64,000 bases of DNA from Streptomyces sp. L-9-10 (GTDB lineage Bacteria > Actinomycetota > Actinomycetes > Streptomycetales > Streptomycetaceae). Under the pieces are notes generated by a model. The model did not search any database and was not told the DNA's origin. It saw only the letters and a program-made list of their open reading frames with translations. Position 1 is the stretch's first letter; each line of letters opens with the position of its first letter. Below are positions 35,575-45,457 of this stretch, in pieces. Both the position numbers and the translations under genes were made by a program. The stretch is from contig NZ_PHRF01000027.1 of the NCBI RefSeq assembly GCF_004151105.1, positions 335,916 through 399,915 of the forward strand, in the 5' to 3' direction.

Positions 35575-36480
35575 ATGAGCAACGCACTTGCCGTCGCGAC
35601 GGTCACCCAGGCCCTGGCGCTGCTGATCGAGAGCAATCTGGGGCCCGAGATCGATATCGCGGTCAAGGTGGAGACCCGTAAACCGCCGGCCGAGCCACCG
35701 GCCGAGCCGACCATCAATGTCTTTCTGTACCAGGTCACTCCCAACGCCTCGATGCGCCACACCGACCTGCCGACACGCGCGTCGGACGGCACACTCATCA
35801 AGCGTCCCGCCGCGCCGCTCGATCTGCACTATCTGATCAGCGCGTACGGCGAGGAGGCCGAGCTGGTCAGCCAGCGGCTGATCGGGTGTGTGGTCCGGAC
35901 CCTGCACGAAATCCCGGTCCTGTCACAGGAGTTGATCGAGCTGGCGGCCGAGCGTCCGTATCTGGCGGGCAGCGATCTGGCCGCGTCCGCGCAGCGGGTG
36001 CGCTTCACACCGACGGTGATGGACATCGACGAGACGTCGAAGCTGTGGGGGATGCTCCACCACACGCCGTACACGCTGTCGGTGGCCTACCAGGCGTCGC
36101 TGGTGCTGATCGAGGGCCGCGAGAGGCCCGTACCGGCGAAACCGGTGGAGCGGCGGACGGTACGGGCGCTGCCGTTCGGGGCGCCGGGCGCGCCGGTGCC
36201 GCCGGTCGCGGGGGATCCGTCGGGCGCTGGGGCTCCGTCCGTTGCGGGGGCTCCGTCGGACGCCGACGGCACCGCCACGGAGGGCGCCACCGCGGAGAAG
36301 GAAACGGGGACGAAGCCGGAGTCGGAGACGAAGCCGAAGGCCGGCGCGCCCGCGAAGAAGCGCGCGGCGAGCAGGACCGCCACCGCCAAGACACCGGCCA
36401 AGCGGGCCGCGTCCGCCTCTCGTACCCGTACCCACACCCGCGGAAAGCCCGGCGCGGGCGACGACGGCACGGAGAGCTGA
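35575..36480 (+). CDS. cis16: DUF4255 (Pvc16-like) sheath/tube terminator-cap protein
   Basis: 301 residues. DUF4255 domain in residues 1-~190: ALAVATVTQALALLIESNL, INVFLYQVTPNASMRHTDLP, RPAAPLDLHYLISAYGEEAELVSQRLIGCVVRTLHEIPVLS and KLWGMLHHTPYTLSVAYQASLVLIE. By family this caps the distal end of the sheath-tube. The last ~100 residues are a disordered Ala/Gly/Lys-rich tail (EKETGTKPESETKPK, AKKRAASRTATAKTPAKRA), strongly basic at the end. Start ATG 35575. Confidence 0.92.
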   Translation: MSNALAVATVTQALALLIESNLGPEIDIAVKVETRKPPAEPPAEPTINVFLYQVTPNASMRHTDLPTRASDGTLIKRPAAPLDLHYLISAYGEEAELVSQRLIGCVVRTLHEIPVLSQELIELAAERPYLAGSDLAASAQRVRFTPTVMDIDETSKLWGMLHHTPYTLSVAYQASLVLIEGRERPVPAKPVERRTVRALPFGAPGAPVPPVAGDPSGAGAPSVAGAPSDADGTATEGATAEKETGTKPESETKPKAGAPAKKRAASRTATAKTPAKRAASASRTRTHTRGKPGAGDDGTES

Positions 36481-36486
36481 GGCACG

Positions 36487-38526
36487 GTGCGCGAGACGGG
36501 GGCGGGTGAGGGCATGGGTACGTACGAGGGGGCGGACCGGGGCGCGGCGGAAGGCGCCGGCACGGACGGTCGCGCGCTGGCCGCGGCCGTACGGTCCGTG
36601 CTCGCGCGTGTCGACGCCCACGCGCGACGCGCCGAGGACCGTACGCGACCGACGGAGGGCGACGAGCCTCCAGGCGCGGACACGGGCGGGGGCGGGGGCG
36701 CCGATACGGGCGGAGGCATCGGCACCGGTCCAGGCACCCTGGACGCGCTCGTCAGGTGCTTCGGGCTCAGCGCGTTCGAGCGCGAGGTCATCCTGCTCGC
36801 CGCCGCCGCGGAGCTGGATCCCGCCACCGGCGCCCGGTGCGCCGCCGCGAGCGGCGATCCCGACCGGGCACACCCCACGTTCTCGCTCGCCCTCGCCGCT
36901 CTGGCGGAGCCGCACTGGAGCGCGCTGACGCCCGTCGCCCCGCTGCGCCGCTGGCGACTGATCGAGCTGGACGACGAGACACGGCTGACCACTTCCCGGC
37001 TGCGCCTCGACGAACGCGTCCTGCACTTCCTCGTCGGCTCGCCGTATCTGGACGCGCGGCTGCACGGCCTGTTGCGCCGTACGACCGCGCCGGACTCCCT
37101 CCCCGCCTCCTTCGAACGGGCGGCGGACCGGGTCGCGGCGGGGCTGGCGGGCGCCGGACCGTACGCCCCGTTACGTGTCGAGCTGGTCGGCGGGGACCTG
37201 CGCTCCCGGGCCGATATCGCCGCCGCGGGCGCCCGCCGCTCGGGGCTCGGCCTGTACGCGCTGGCCGCTGACGACCTGCCCACCGATCCGGCGGAACGCG
37301 ACCGGCTGGCCCGGCTCTGGCAGCGTGAGGCCATCCTGCTGCCCGCGGCGCTGCTGGTGGAGGTCGGTGAGCCGGACCGTGAACAGACCGCGGCCACCGA
37401 CGCGTTCGTGGAGAGCGCGGGCGTGCCGCTGGTGGTCTCCAGCCTCGACCCCCGGCAGACCGCCCGGCCGCGCGGCGAGCGGGTGACCGTACCCTCGCTG
37501 GACGCCGAGGAGCAGTTGGGCGTGTGGACGAACGCCTTTCAGGACGTACCGGCGGTGTCGGAACACGACCTGCGGGGACTGGTCGAGCAGTTCTCGCTGC
37601 CGCCCCATCTGATCCGGTCCGCGGGCGCCGCCGTCGTACGGGATCTGTCCGGTGAGGACGATCTGGACGCGGCCGGCCTCGCCTGGCGTGCCGGGCTCAC
37701 CGAGGCCCGGATGGGGATGGACGAGCTGGGCCGGCGGATCGAACCGGAGGCGGCCTGGGGTGATCTGGTGCTGGCGGAAAGGCAGTTGAGGATCCTCCGC
37801 GAGATCGTCGCGCACGTGCGGCAGCGGGCCACCGTCTACCAGGAGTGGGGCTTCGAGGCGACACTGCGCCGGGGCCTGGGCGTCACCGCGCTCTTCGCGG
37901 GCGGCTCCGGTACCGGAAAGACGCTGGCGGCCGAGGTGATGGCACGGGAACTGGGCCTGGATCTCTTCATCATCGATCTGTCGCAGGTGGTCAGCAAGTA
38001 CATCGGTGAGACCGAGAAGAACCTGCGCAGGGTGTTCGACGCGGCCGAACAGGGCGGCGCGCTGCTGCTGTTCGACGAGGCGGACGCGCTCTTCGGCAAG
38101 CGCAGCGAGGTGAAGGACAGTCATGACCGGTACGCCAACCTGGAGGTCAGCTATCTGCTGATGCGCATGGAGGCGTACCGGGGGCTGGCGATCCTCACCA
38201 CCAACATGAAGCAGGCCCTGGACACGGCGTTCATGCGCCGGATCCGCTTCGTCGTCGACTTCCCCTTCCCCGGCGAGGCCGAACGCGCGGAGATCTGGCG
38301 GCGGGTGCTGCCCGCGCGGGCGCCGATGAAGGGCATCGATCCGGAGCGTCTGGCCCGGCTGACCGTGGCGGGCGGCTCGATCCGCAATATCGCGCTGTCG
38401 GGTGCTTTCCTCGCCGCGGAGGAGGGCGACCGGCTCCAGATGCGCCACATGCTGGAGGCGGCACGCACCGAGTACCTCAAGCTGGATCGCTCCTTGACAC
38501 CCACGGAGGTGCACGGATGGGTCTGA
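36487..38526 (+). CDS. cis15: AAA+ ATPase of the CIS (Pvc15-like), with a TTA codon
   Basis: 679 residues; family role is assembly or disassembly of the tail-like particle. The N-terminal half (to ~440) is a helical regulatory domain with a Gly-rich loop. AAA+ module: Walker A GGSGTGK at 472-478, Walker B LLLFDEADALFG with D530/E531, second-region NMKQALDTAFMRRIRFVVDFPFPGEAER with the arginine finger. GTG 36487. Codon 229 (37171-37173) is TTA, a codon decoded in Streptomyces only by the bldA tRNA. Overlaps the next gene by 10 bases. Confidence 0.93.
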   Translation: MRETGAGEGMGTYEGADRGAAEGAGTDGRALAAAVRSVLARVDAHARRAEDRTRPTEGDEPPGADTGGGGGADTGGGIGTGPGTLDALVRCFGLSAFEREVILLAAAAELDPATGARCAAASGDPDRAHPTFSLALAALAEPHWSALTPVAPLRRWRLIELDDETRLTTSRLRLDERVLHFLVGSPYLDARLHGLLRRTTAPDSLPASFERAADRVAAGLAGAGPYAPLRVELVGGDLRSRADIAAAGARRSGLGLYALAADDLPTDPAERDRLARLWQREAILLPAALLVEVGEPDREQTAATDAFVESAGVPLVVSSLDPRQTARPRGERVTVPSLDAEEQLGVWTNAFQDVPAVSEHDLRGLVEQFSLPPHLIRSAGAAVVRDLSGEDDLDAAGLAWRAGLTEARMGMDELGRRIEPEAAWGDLVLAERQLRILREIVAHVRQRATVYQEWGFEATLRRGLGVTALFAGGSGTGKTLAAEVMARELGLDLFIIDLSQVVSKYIGETEKNLRRVFDAAEQGGALLLFDEADALFGKRSEVKDSHDRYANLEVSYLLMRMEAYRGLAILTTNMKQALDTAFMRRIRFVVDFPFPGEAERAEIWRRVLPARAPMKGIDPERLARLTVAGGSIRNIALSGAFLAAEEGDRLQMRHMLEAARTEYLKLDRSLTPTEVHGWV

Positions 38527-38822
38527 ACGAGGCACCACGTACGTCCGAGGTACGGGTGGACACGGTACGGGTCGACATAGGCGAGTTGGTGCTCGACGGC
38601 TTCGACCGCGTGGACCCCGACCGGGTGTCGGCGGCCTTCCAGGCGGAGTTGGCCCGGCTCGTACGGGACCGGGGCGTACCCCTGGCGGCGGACGGCGGCC
38701 GGGCCCTGGACGCCCTCTCCGGCCTGCCGCCCCTGCCCGCGACCACCTCACCGCGGCGGCTGGGCGAGGCGCTGGCGCGCGCGGTGCACGCGGGACTCTC
38801 GGGGCGGGGTGAGTCGCGATGA
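38517..38822 (+). CDS. Small CIS-cluster protein, unknown function
   Basis: 101 residues, ATG 38517 overlapping the ATPase stop. It reads VRVDIGELVLDGFDRVDPDRVSAAFQAELARLVRDRGVPL, then a Leu/Pro-rich segment and an amphipathic helix LGEALARAVHAGL. No Cys, no membrane helix. Overlaps the giant eCIS-core gene by 4 bases, so it is probably made in step with it; a chaperone or adaptor for that protein is a possibility, not shown. Confidence 0.7.
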   Translation: MGLNEAPRTSEVRVDTVRVDIGELVLDGFDRVDPDRVSAAFQAELARLVRDRGVPLAADGGRALDALSGLPPLPATTSPRRLGEALARAVHAGLSGRGESR

Positions 38823-41800
38823 GCACCACGCACTCCGGGGAGCGGAACAGCCAGTCGGCGAACGACAAGCAGCGCAAGCGCAAGACCCGGACCAAGTCCC
38901 GTACCCCGGAACCGAAGAACATCGTCAGCGGCGCCGGCCAGCCCCTGGACCTGAGCGTACGGCGCGAGTTGGAGGAGCAGCTCGGCCACGACTTCAGCCG
39001 CGTACGCCTCCACACCGACCGCGACGCGGGCGCGCTCACGGAACTGCTGGGCGCGGACGCGGTCGCGGTCGGCCAGGACATCTTCTTCCGCGAGGGCGCC
39101 TACCGTCCGGGCACGGTGGACGGACAGCGCCTGCTGGCCCACGAACTGCTGCACACGGTGCAGAGCCCGGACGGCCTGGGGGCGCTGCGCGCGGGCCGCG
39201 ATCTGGGCGCGGTGAGCCTGCCGCAGCAGGCGATGGAGCGCGAGGCGGAGTCGGCGGCCCAGCGGTCCGTACGGGACGGAGAACCGGCCCCGGACGTACG
39301 ACGGGACGAGTCCACTCCGGGCTGGCTGCGCTACGCGACGCTCGACGCCGACCTGCGGCGCCAGGAGCAGCTCGACCCGGCGACGCTGGTGGACCGGCTG
39401 ACGAACAGTCTGCTGCGCTCGCTGCGCGGCGACCCGGAGGACCGCTCCAAGCGCGTACGCACGCAACTCACCCGATTCGGACCCGAGTTGCAGGACGCGG
39501 TGCTCGACCGGCTGGAGCTGCGACTGCTCCCCTCGGAGCGTGACCGGCTGATCGATCTGGTCGAGGAGGCCGAGGACGGCGGCCCGCTCGAACTGGACGC
39601 CCTGAGTGCCCCCGCGGCCGTGCCGGACGTCGTCGAACTGCTGGAACGGGACCAGGTACGGGAGCGAGGACAGGAACGGGAACGGGGAGAGCAGCAGCCC
39701 GAACGCTCGGGGGAGGAAAGGGAGCCAACCGCCCCGGGACAACAACAGGAGCAGCAGCGGCGACAGGACCAGCAGCGGCCGGCGTCGAACGGCGGTGGCT
39801 CCGGTACCGCCGGGTCCCGGTCACAGCAGCCCACCGGAACGTCCGGCCGGACCTCACAGGGGACGCAGGCGTCGGGGCAGGGCGGTGGCCGGAGCAGCGC
39901 CGTCACCACCGGGGGCAAGGCCGAGGCGGAGAGCGCCACTCAGTCCTCGGGGTCTCAGCAGCACGGCCGGAACGAGTCCGGCGATGGTGCGGGCGGCCCC
40001 GGGGGCAGCGGTGCGCCCGCGGCGAGCAAGGAGGAGTCCGCGGCCAAGAACCGGCCCGGCGCCGTGGAACCCTTGATCGCCGGGCAGCAGCCGCGTGAGG
40101 CGGACAAGCGTCGCAAGGACCGTCAGGAGTCGGCGGGTGTGGAGCCCGGCGCTCTGCTGAGGACCGCGGACCTGGGCAGCCGCAGCACGCTCGAAGGGAT
40201 CCGGCCCCAGGACGGGGAACTGGAGGATGAGCCGCCGGGCGCGGAGTCCGGTACGGGCGGCGAGCCGCAAGAGCTCGATGCGGACGAGGCGTTCGACACA
40301 GACAGCGCGTGGAACACCCAGCTCACGCCCGAGGACTTCCTCCCCGCGTCCGACCTCGACGTGTCCGGCGTACCGACCGCGGACAAGATCACCCCGGACC
40401 AGGGCGCCAACCCGTCGGTGCCCAGTTTCCCCGAGCCTCCCGGGACCAAGGCGGAAGAGGTACAGGCGCGACGGGACGAGGAGGACGCGGCGGAATCGGC
40501 CTCGGGGGACGACGAGCTTTCGGCGTCGGCGGGCGCCGGCGGTGAAGCGCATGATTCCCCGGCCGCCCGCGCCGAAGCGGAAGGCCGGCAGGCCAATGCC
40601 CTCCAGGCCGAGAAACCGGTCGAGCAGGAGGTGGGCCCGCCGCCCTCGTCCGACGGTGCGGCCACTGACCGTACGGGGTCCGAACCGACTCCCGAGGTCA
40701 GGGACCGGGAATCGACGGCACCGGCAACAGAGCGATCCGAGCCGGACCAGAAACCGGAAGCCCAGGAATCCGAGACGGCGGAACAGAACCAGGATCAGGA
40801 CGAGGGCCGGGACCAGGGCCAGGACCAGCCGTCGGCGGCGGGAGGCGACGCGCAGGCGTCGGCGGGTGGGACGGCGCAGTCCGGTACGGCCTCCAGTACG
40901 CCTTCGGGTACGGCCTCCGGCTCACCCACCGCGTCCTCTCCTGCCCCTGTGACGTCCCCGGCGCCGACGGCTGACGCGGACACATCCGAGGGATCCGGCC
41001 CGAGTGGCGACGCCCGCTCGGACGGGCAGGACTCCGGGACCGGCACCTCGGCCGAGGCCTCCCCGGCCCGGGACACCCATGTCTCGGGCACGGGAAGCGC
41101 GGCGGGAACCGCTGGTGGCGGTGCGCCGGAGCCCGGGGCGGAGGGCCAGCGGACGGAGGGCGGGCGGTCAGAGGCTCCCGCTTCCGCTCCGGCTTCGGCC
41201 CCCGAGCCCGCCGCCGCTCCCACGTCGGTGCCGACTCCGACGGCCGCGCCGGCCGGCTCGCGTTCGTCGGGCTCCGCACCTTCACGGACCGTCAAGGGCG
41301 GCGGTGGCACGCGTAGCGCTTCGGGCGGTGGCGGAGGCCGCGGGGGCTCACGCGGTGCCGCGCCGGCCCAGGCGAAGCGCGCACCGGCCGCGCCGAACCT
41401 GTCGCAGGTGTCACCGGAGGCCGGTCTCAGCACCGCGGCGAACCTCAAGCCGCACCGCGCCCTTGAGGCGCTGGGCGGTGTGAACGGCGCGGTCGACAGG
41501 ACCGTCGGCGAAGAACATCAGGCCCTCCAGGCGGCACCGCCGACGACGGAACGGCCGTCGGGCGCACCACAGACGTTGAGTGGCGCGCCGAGCACCTCCG
41601 CCCCGGGCGAGTACTCCAGTGATCCGGCAGCCCAGGTCGACGCCCCCGAGCAGGAGGAGGCGGAGGTCGAGGGGGACCAGCCCCCGGAGGGCGAGATCCC
41701 GGGGATGGAGATCGAGGAGCCCAGCAAGATCGAACTGGGCCTGGCGGCCGGGGGGCAGGCTGTCGCCGGGATCGTGAACGGAGTCAGCAATCTCGTCGGT

Positions 41801-44800
41801 GGCGGCGACATCATCGACACCGACGCCCTCGTGGGCTGGATCCTCGACCTGCCGACCGAGGACGAGATGCTCGCACAGGCGTCGGTGGGCACGGCACCCG
41901 GCGTCGGGCTCGGCGGGGAGACCGGTGGCCGCGTCGACGAGCAGGGCGGTGAACTCGACGCCAAGGGCCAGGAACTCCACTCGTCAGGGCGGGACGACGC
42001 CGGCCGGCCGCTGGGCGAGGACCAGATCTATCCCGACGTACCGCAGGAGACGCTGACCGCACACGTGCCGGGCGCCCAGGGGCAGGGCGGCGGCGCGGGC
42101 CAGGGCGGCGGCGCGCCGGTCGGAGGGCGGATCCCGCCGGAGGCGGTCTCGGAGGTCGCGGAACACGAACGCGGACCGCAGCTCCAGAGCGCGTACAGCG
42201 ACGGCCAGAAGACGATGTCCGGCAAGCGGCAGGCCAAGGACGACGACTTCAGGAAGTCGCAGGAGCGGCACAGGCAGGACGTCCGGAGCGAGATCGAGAC
42301 CAACACGAGGACCCAGACCACAGAACGCGAGCGGACCAGCGCCGAGGTCGAGGAGTCCCGGGCGCGGTGGAGGACGGAACAGGACGGAGAGCTCGACTCC
42401 CTCGGGACGAAGAAGAGCGACAAGATCGAGAAGATCCGCGAGGACGTCAAGGACAAGGAGGAGCAGACCGACGAGGACGTCGAGAACCGGCGGACGACGG
42501 ATCAGGAGGAGATCGGACGAGAGAGGACCAGGGCGGAGGAAGGCGCCAGGAGCGAACGCGACAGCGCGAAGGACGACTCGGGCAGCTGGATCTCCCGGGC
42601 GTTCGACTGGATCCGGGACAAGCTCAATGAGCTCAAAGACGCCATCATCAGGGTCTTCCGGGCGGCCCGGGAGGCGATCACCAGTCTGATCACGGACTTC
42701 AAGGGCACTGTTCTCGGTTGGATCGAGGAGGCCCGTGAGTTCATCATCGAGAAGTTCGAGGAGTTCACCGAGGCCCTGATCCAGCTGGGCAAGGACCTGC
42801 TCGACGGCCTCCTCGAAATCGCCAACGAGATTCGCGATCTCGTCATCCAGATCCGCGACGCGGCGATCGAGCTGGTCAACCAGATCGCCGACGAGCTTCG
42901 ACAGATGGTCAACGACCTCCTCGACCAGCTCGGTGAGATGCTCAGCGGTCTCCTCGACGCGCTGCGTGAAGGTCTCCGGATGGCGGTCGACGCCGTCATG
43001 AGCGGGCTCAAGGCCATCATGGACTTCGCGCTGGGCCTGCTCAACGCCCTGGGTGAGTGGGCGTTGATCGCCGCGGACATCATCACCGACCCGGGAGGCT
43101 GGATCAGTGGCGCCGCGGCCTCGGCGGAGGACGGCGCCAGGAACTACCTCTTCCAGGAAATCATCTCGGCCGTCAAGAACTGGTTCAACGAGAAGATCCA
43201 GGAGGTGCTGGGCCTCCCGAAGGCGATCTTCGACGCTCTGCTCAACGGTGGTGTGAGCAAGGAGCAGATGGCCGAGGAGGCCTGGGAAGAGGCCAAGCCC
43301 CAACTGCCTTTCATCATCGGTGAGATCGTCGTCACCAAGGTCATCGCCAAGCTCATCCCCGGCGCGGGCTGGGTCCTGGCGATCATCGACGCACTGAAGG
43401 CCGCGTGGGGTGCGCTGAGCGAGATCCTGCAGGCTTTCGGCGCGTTCATGGACTACCTGAAGGCGGTCAAGGGCGGCAACGCCGGCCTGCTGTTCGCCAA
43501 GGCCGTGGCGTCGGGTGTGGTGGCGCTGCTGGAACTGGCCTACCAGGCGCTGCTGAGCGGGGTCGCCAGGTACGTGAAGAAGGTCGGCGACCGCCTGAAG
43601 GGAGTGGCGGAAGGCTTCAAACGAAACCCCGCCAAGCCGAACACCCCGAACGCCTCAGGGCCCCAGGCCGCGCCGCGCCCCCAGGACCCCACGCGCCCGA
43701 ACAACCCGAACAGGCCGCAGGCGACGGAGCGGCCGAGGCCGAACGACCAGCGGCGCAGGAACCAGGAGACGCGGGACGCCCAGGGGCAGGCCCGCCGCAC
43801 CGCCGACGAACTGAAGCGCCCGCAGACCGGCCCCGGCCGGCGCCCCCGCCCGTCCCGAGGCGCCACCCCCCGCCCCACCACGCGCCGCCCCCAGAGCTCC
43901 CCCGCCACCTCCACGCGCCCGCGACCGGACCGCACGAACGACCGCGACCGCCGGAACGACTCCGACCGCACCGACCAGAACACCCCCCAGGACCGCACCC
44001 GCCGCGAACCAAACACCACAAGGCCAACACAGCGCCGCCGCCCCACGTCACCGGCGGCCAGGGCCATGAACCGCGCCAGGCAGACGGTACGGGCCGCCCT
44101 CAACCGCACCCGCAGGGCCAAAGACGCCCTGGGCCGCAGGGACACCGACAACCGGCGCCGCCGCGACCTCGACAACAACGCCCGCCGCATGCGAGACGCC
44201 TACGCCCACCGCCGGGACTTGCTGCGCCGGCAACAGAGGACGCGCCAGGAACAACGCCAGCGGCAGCGCGACCAGCGGCGGCGGGACGAGAACTCTCCGG
44301 AGTCGAAGGACGACAGGCTCCGCAGGATCGTGGCCCGCATCCAGCCACGACTACGGCGCATGTTCCGTCGCGGGACCACAGGCATTGTGCTGGATTCAAC
44401 GCTCAGCGCGATGCGACTGTGGTACCGGCTGACGGACCTCCGTGTCCAAGGCCTTCCGTCCTTCAACGTCCGGGCTGTTCTCAATCCAGAGGCACTGGCA
44501 GGCGGCGGCTTCAGGTTGACAGGGGATGAGATTCGAGCGCTGGTGCACGAGATCTCTCAGGAACTGCTGGACCATCCTGACATCCAGCAGCGAGCCCTGA
44601 GGATGCGGCGTTCGAAGTCCGGCTTGCTCGGCAGATTCCGTCCGTCACAGCCGGTGGAGGTCGCGGAGGGTCCCGACATTCCTGCGGCCGTGCGTTATCT
44701 GCGAGAGCGTGGAACCAACTTGAACACCTCCACGCCGAGCGGCGCGGTACATACCATGGACCCTTACAAGCCTCCGCTCTGGAAGGACGAGTCCTACATT

Positions 44801-45445
44801 TTCGGAAGAGAACACGAGAGAGTCTTGGAACTGAACTCTCCCGGATTCCTCAACGCGTTCACCCGAGGCGTGTTTGCCTACCCTCAGATCGCAGAGAAGA
44901 TGGCCGGCAGCGGACTCACGGACCGGGACATCGCCGACTACATGCGCACGTACGTCAGGACCGGAAAACTCCCCAAGAGACTCAGCCGAAGGAATCGGCG
45001 TCTTCTGCGCAATACAGCCTGGCTTATGCTGGTCCGAGAATCGGTGCGCAACCCGGCGAATATCGGGTTCTCGGCCATGACCCTAGACCTGCTACGCCGC
45101 GGGCAGAATCGGGGAGGAATGTCGTGGCACGAAGCACTCGCCGAGTACGAAGAAACGCAGACCACAGGGCAGCGAGGAAGGTTCCCGATGTCCATGGCCA
45201 AGGCCATGCGCGCTGTGCGTGGGGTCGAGGCGACAGCGGCCGGGCGCGCGCCAGGCACCACCTCACAGGGGGGAACTCGTGCCGAACGCGCAGAACTGGT
45301 GCGGCGCGAGACACAACTCGCGCAGCAGTGGGCGAACGCCATCACCAACAACCAGGGAATTATCGGCGACACGGAGGAAAGCGCCTTCGAGGAGGGACGC
45401 CATAAGCTGAGGGACACCCTTTCAAAATTCTACGGAACGCAATAA
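38819..45445 (+). CDS. Giant eCIS-core (DUF4157) protein with coiled-coil/helical body and foreign C-terminal domain
   Basis: 2208 residues. Order: basic tail (1-35); eCIS-core domain (~36-125) with LSVRRELEEQLGHDFSRVRLHTD and HELLH at 108-112; helical part to ~280; disordered Gln/Ser/Ala/Pro-rich region (~280-900); charged coiled coil (~1135-1260); long amphipathic and hydrophobic helices (~1260-1600) including LPFIIGEIVVTKVIAKLIPGA; Arg/Pro-rich hinge (~1600-1830); C-terminal globular domain (~1850-2208) ending KFYGTQ with TAA stop. DUF4157 proteins are eCIS-linked cargo carriers. The helical body could also act as tape measure since no other candidate is present. The C-terminal part has much lower GC and is probably an effector; I do not recognise its family. 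Confidence 0.9.
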   Translation: MSTTHSGERNSQSANDKQRKRKTRTKSRTPEPKNIVSGAGQPLDLSVRRELEEQLGHDFSRVRLHTDRDAGALTELLGADAVAVGQDIFFREGAYRPGTVDGQRLLAHELLHTVQSPDGLGALRAGRDLGAVSLPQQAMEREAESAAQRSVRDGEPAPDVRRDESTPGWLRYATLDADLRRQEQLDPATLVDRLTNSLLRSLRGDPEDRSKRVRTQLTRFGPELQDAVLDRLELRLLPSERDRLIDLVEEAEDGGPLELDALSAPAAVPDVVELLERDQVRERGQERERGEQQPERSGEEREPTAPGQQQEQQRRQDQQRPASNGGGSGTAGSRSQQPTGTSGRTSQGTQASGQGGGRSSAVTTGGKAEAESATQSSGSQQHGRNESGDGAGGPGGSGAPAASKEESAAKNRPGAVEPLIAGQQPREADKRRKDRQESAGVEPGALLRTADLGSRSTLEGIRPQDGELEDEPPGAESGTGGEPQELDADEAFDTDSAWNTQLTPEDFLPASDLDVSGVPTADKITPDQGANPSVPSFPEPPGTKAEEVQARRDEEDAAESASGDDELSASAGAGGEAHDSPAARAEAEGRQANALQAEKPVEQEVGPPPSSDGAATDRTGSEPTPEVRDRESTAPATERSEPDQKPEAQESETAEQNQDQDEGRDQGQDQPSAAGGDAQASAGGTAQSGTASSTPSGTASGSPTASSPAPVTSPAPTADADTSEGSGPSGDARSDGQDSGTGTSAEASPARDTHVSGTGSAAGTAGGGAPEPGAEGQRTEGGRSEAPASAPASAPEPAAAPTSVPTPTAAPAGSRSSGSAPSRTVKGGGGTRSASGGGGGRGGSRGAAPAQAKRAPAAPNLSQVSPEAGLSTAANLKPHRALEALGGVNGAVDRTVGEEHQALQAAPPTTERPSGAPQTLSGAPSTSAPGEYSSDPAAQVDAPEQEEAEVEGDQPPEGEIPGMEIEEPSKIELGLAAGGQAVAGIVNGVSNLVGGGDIIDTDALVGWILDLPTEDEMLAQASVGTAPGVGLGGETGGRVDEQGGELDAKGQELHSSGRDDAGRPLGEDQIYPDVPQETLTAHVPGAQGQGGGAGQGGGAPVGGRIPPEAVSEVAEHERGPQLQSAYSDGQKTMSGKRQAKDDDFRKSQERHRQDVRSEIETNTRTQTTERERTSAEVEESRARWRTEQDGELDSLGTKKSDKIEKIREDVKDKEEQTDEDVENRRTTDQEEIGRERTRAEEGARSERDSAKDDSGSWISRAFDWIRDKLNELKDAIIRVFRAAREAITSLITDFKGTVLGWIEEAREFIIEKFEEFTEALIQLGKDLLDGLLEIANEIRDLVIQIRDAAIELVNQIADELRQMVNDLLDQLGEMLSGLLDALREGLRMAVDAVMSGLKAIMDFALGLLNALGEWALIAADIITDPGGWISGAAASAEDGARNYLFQEIISAVKNWFNEKIQEVLGLPKAIFDALLNGGVSKEQMAEEAWEEAKPQLPFIIGEIVVTKVIAKLIPGAGWVLAIIDALKAAWGALSEILQAFGAFMDYLKAVKGGNAGLLFAKAVASGVVALLELAYQALLSGVARYVKKVGDRLKGVAEGFKRNPAKPNTPNASGPQAAPRPQDPTRPNNPNRPQATERPRPNDQRRRNQETRDAQGQARRTADELKRPQTGPGRRPRPSRGATPRPTTRRPQSSPATSTRPRPDRTNDRDRRNDSDRTDQNTPQDRTRREPNTTRPTQRRRPTSPAARAMNRARQTVRAALNRTRRAKDALGRRDTDNRRRRDLDNNARRMRDAYAHRRDLLRRQQRTRQEQRQRQRDQRRRDENSPESKDDRLRRIVARIQPRLRRMFRRGTTGIVLDSTLSAMRLWYRLTDLRVQGLPSFNVRAVLNPEALAGGGFRLTGDEIRALVHEISQELLDHPDIQQRALRMRRSKSGLLGRFRPSQPVEVAEGPDIPAAVRYLRERGTNLNTSTPSGAVHTMDPYKPPLWKDESYIFGREHERVLELNSPGFLNAFTRGVFAYPQIAEKMAGSGLTDRDIADYMRTYVRTGKLPKRLSRRNRRLLRNTAWLMLVRESVRNPANIGFSAMTLDLLRRGQNRGGMSWHEALAEYEETQTTGQRGRFPMSMAKAMRAVRGVEATAAGRAPGTTSQGGTRAERAELVRRETQLAQQWANAITNNQGIIGDTEESAFEEGRHKLRDTLSKFYGTQ

Positions 45446-45457
45446 AGGAAACAGTAA

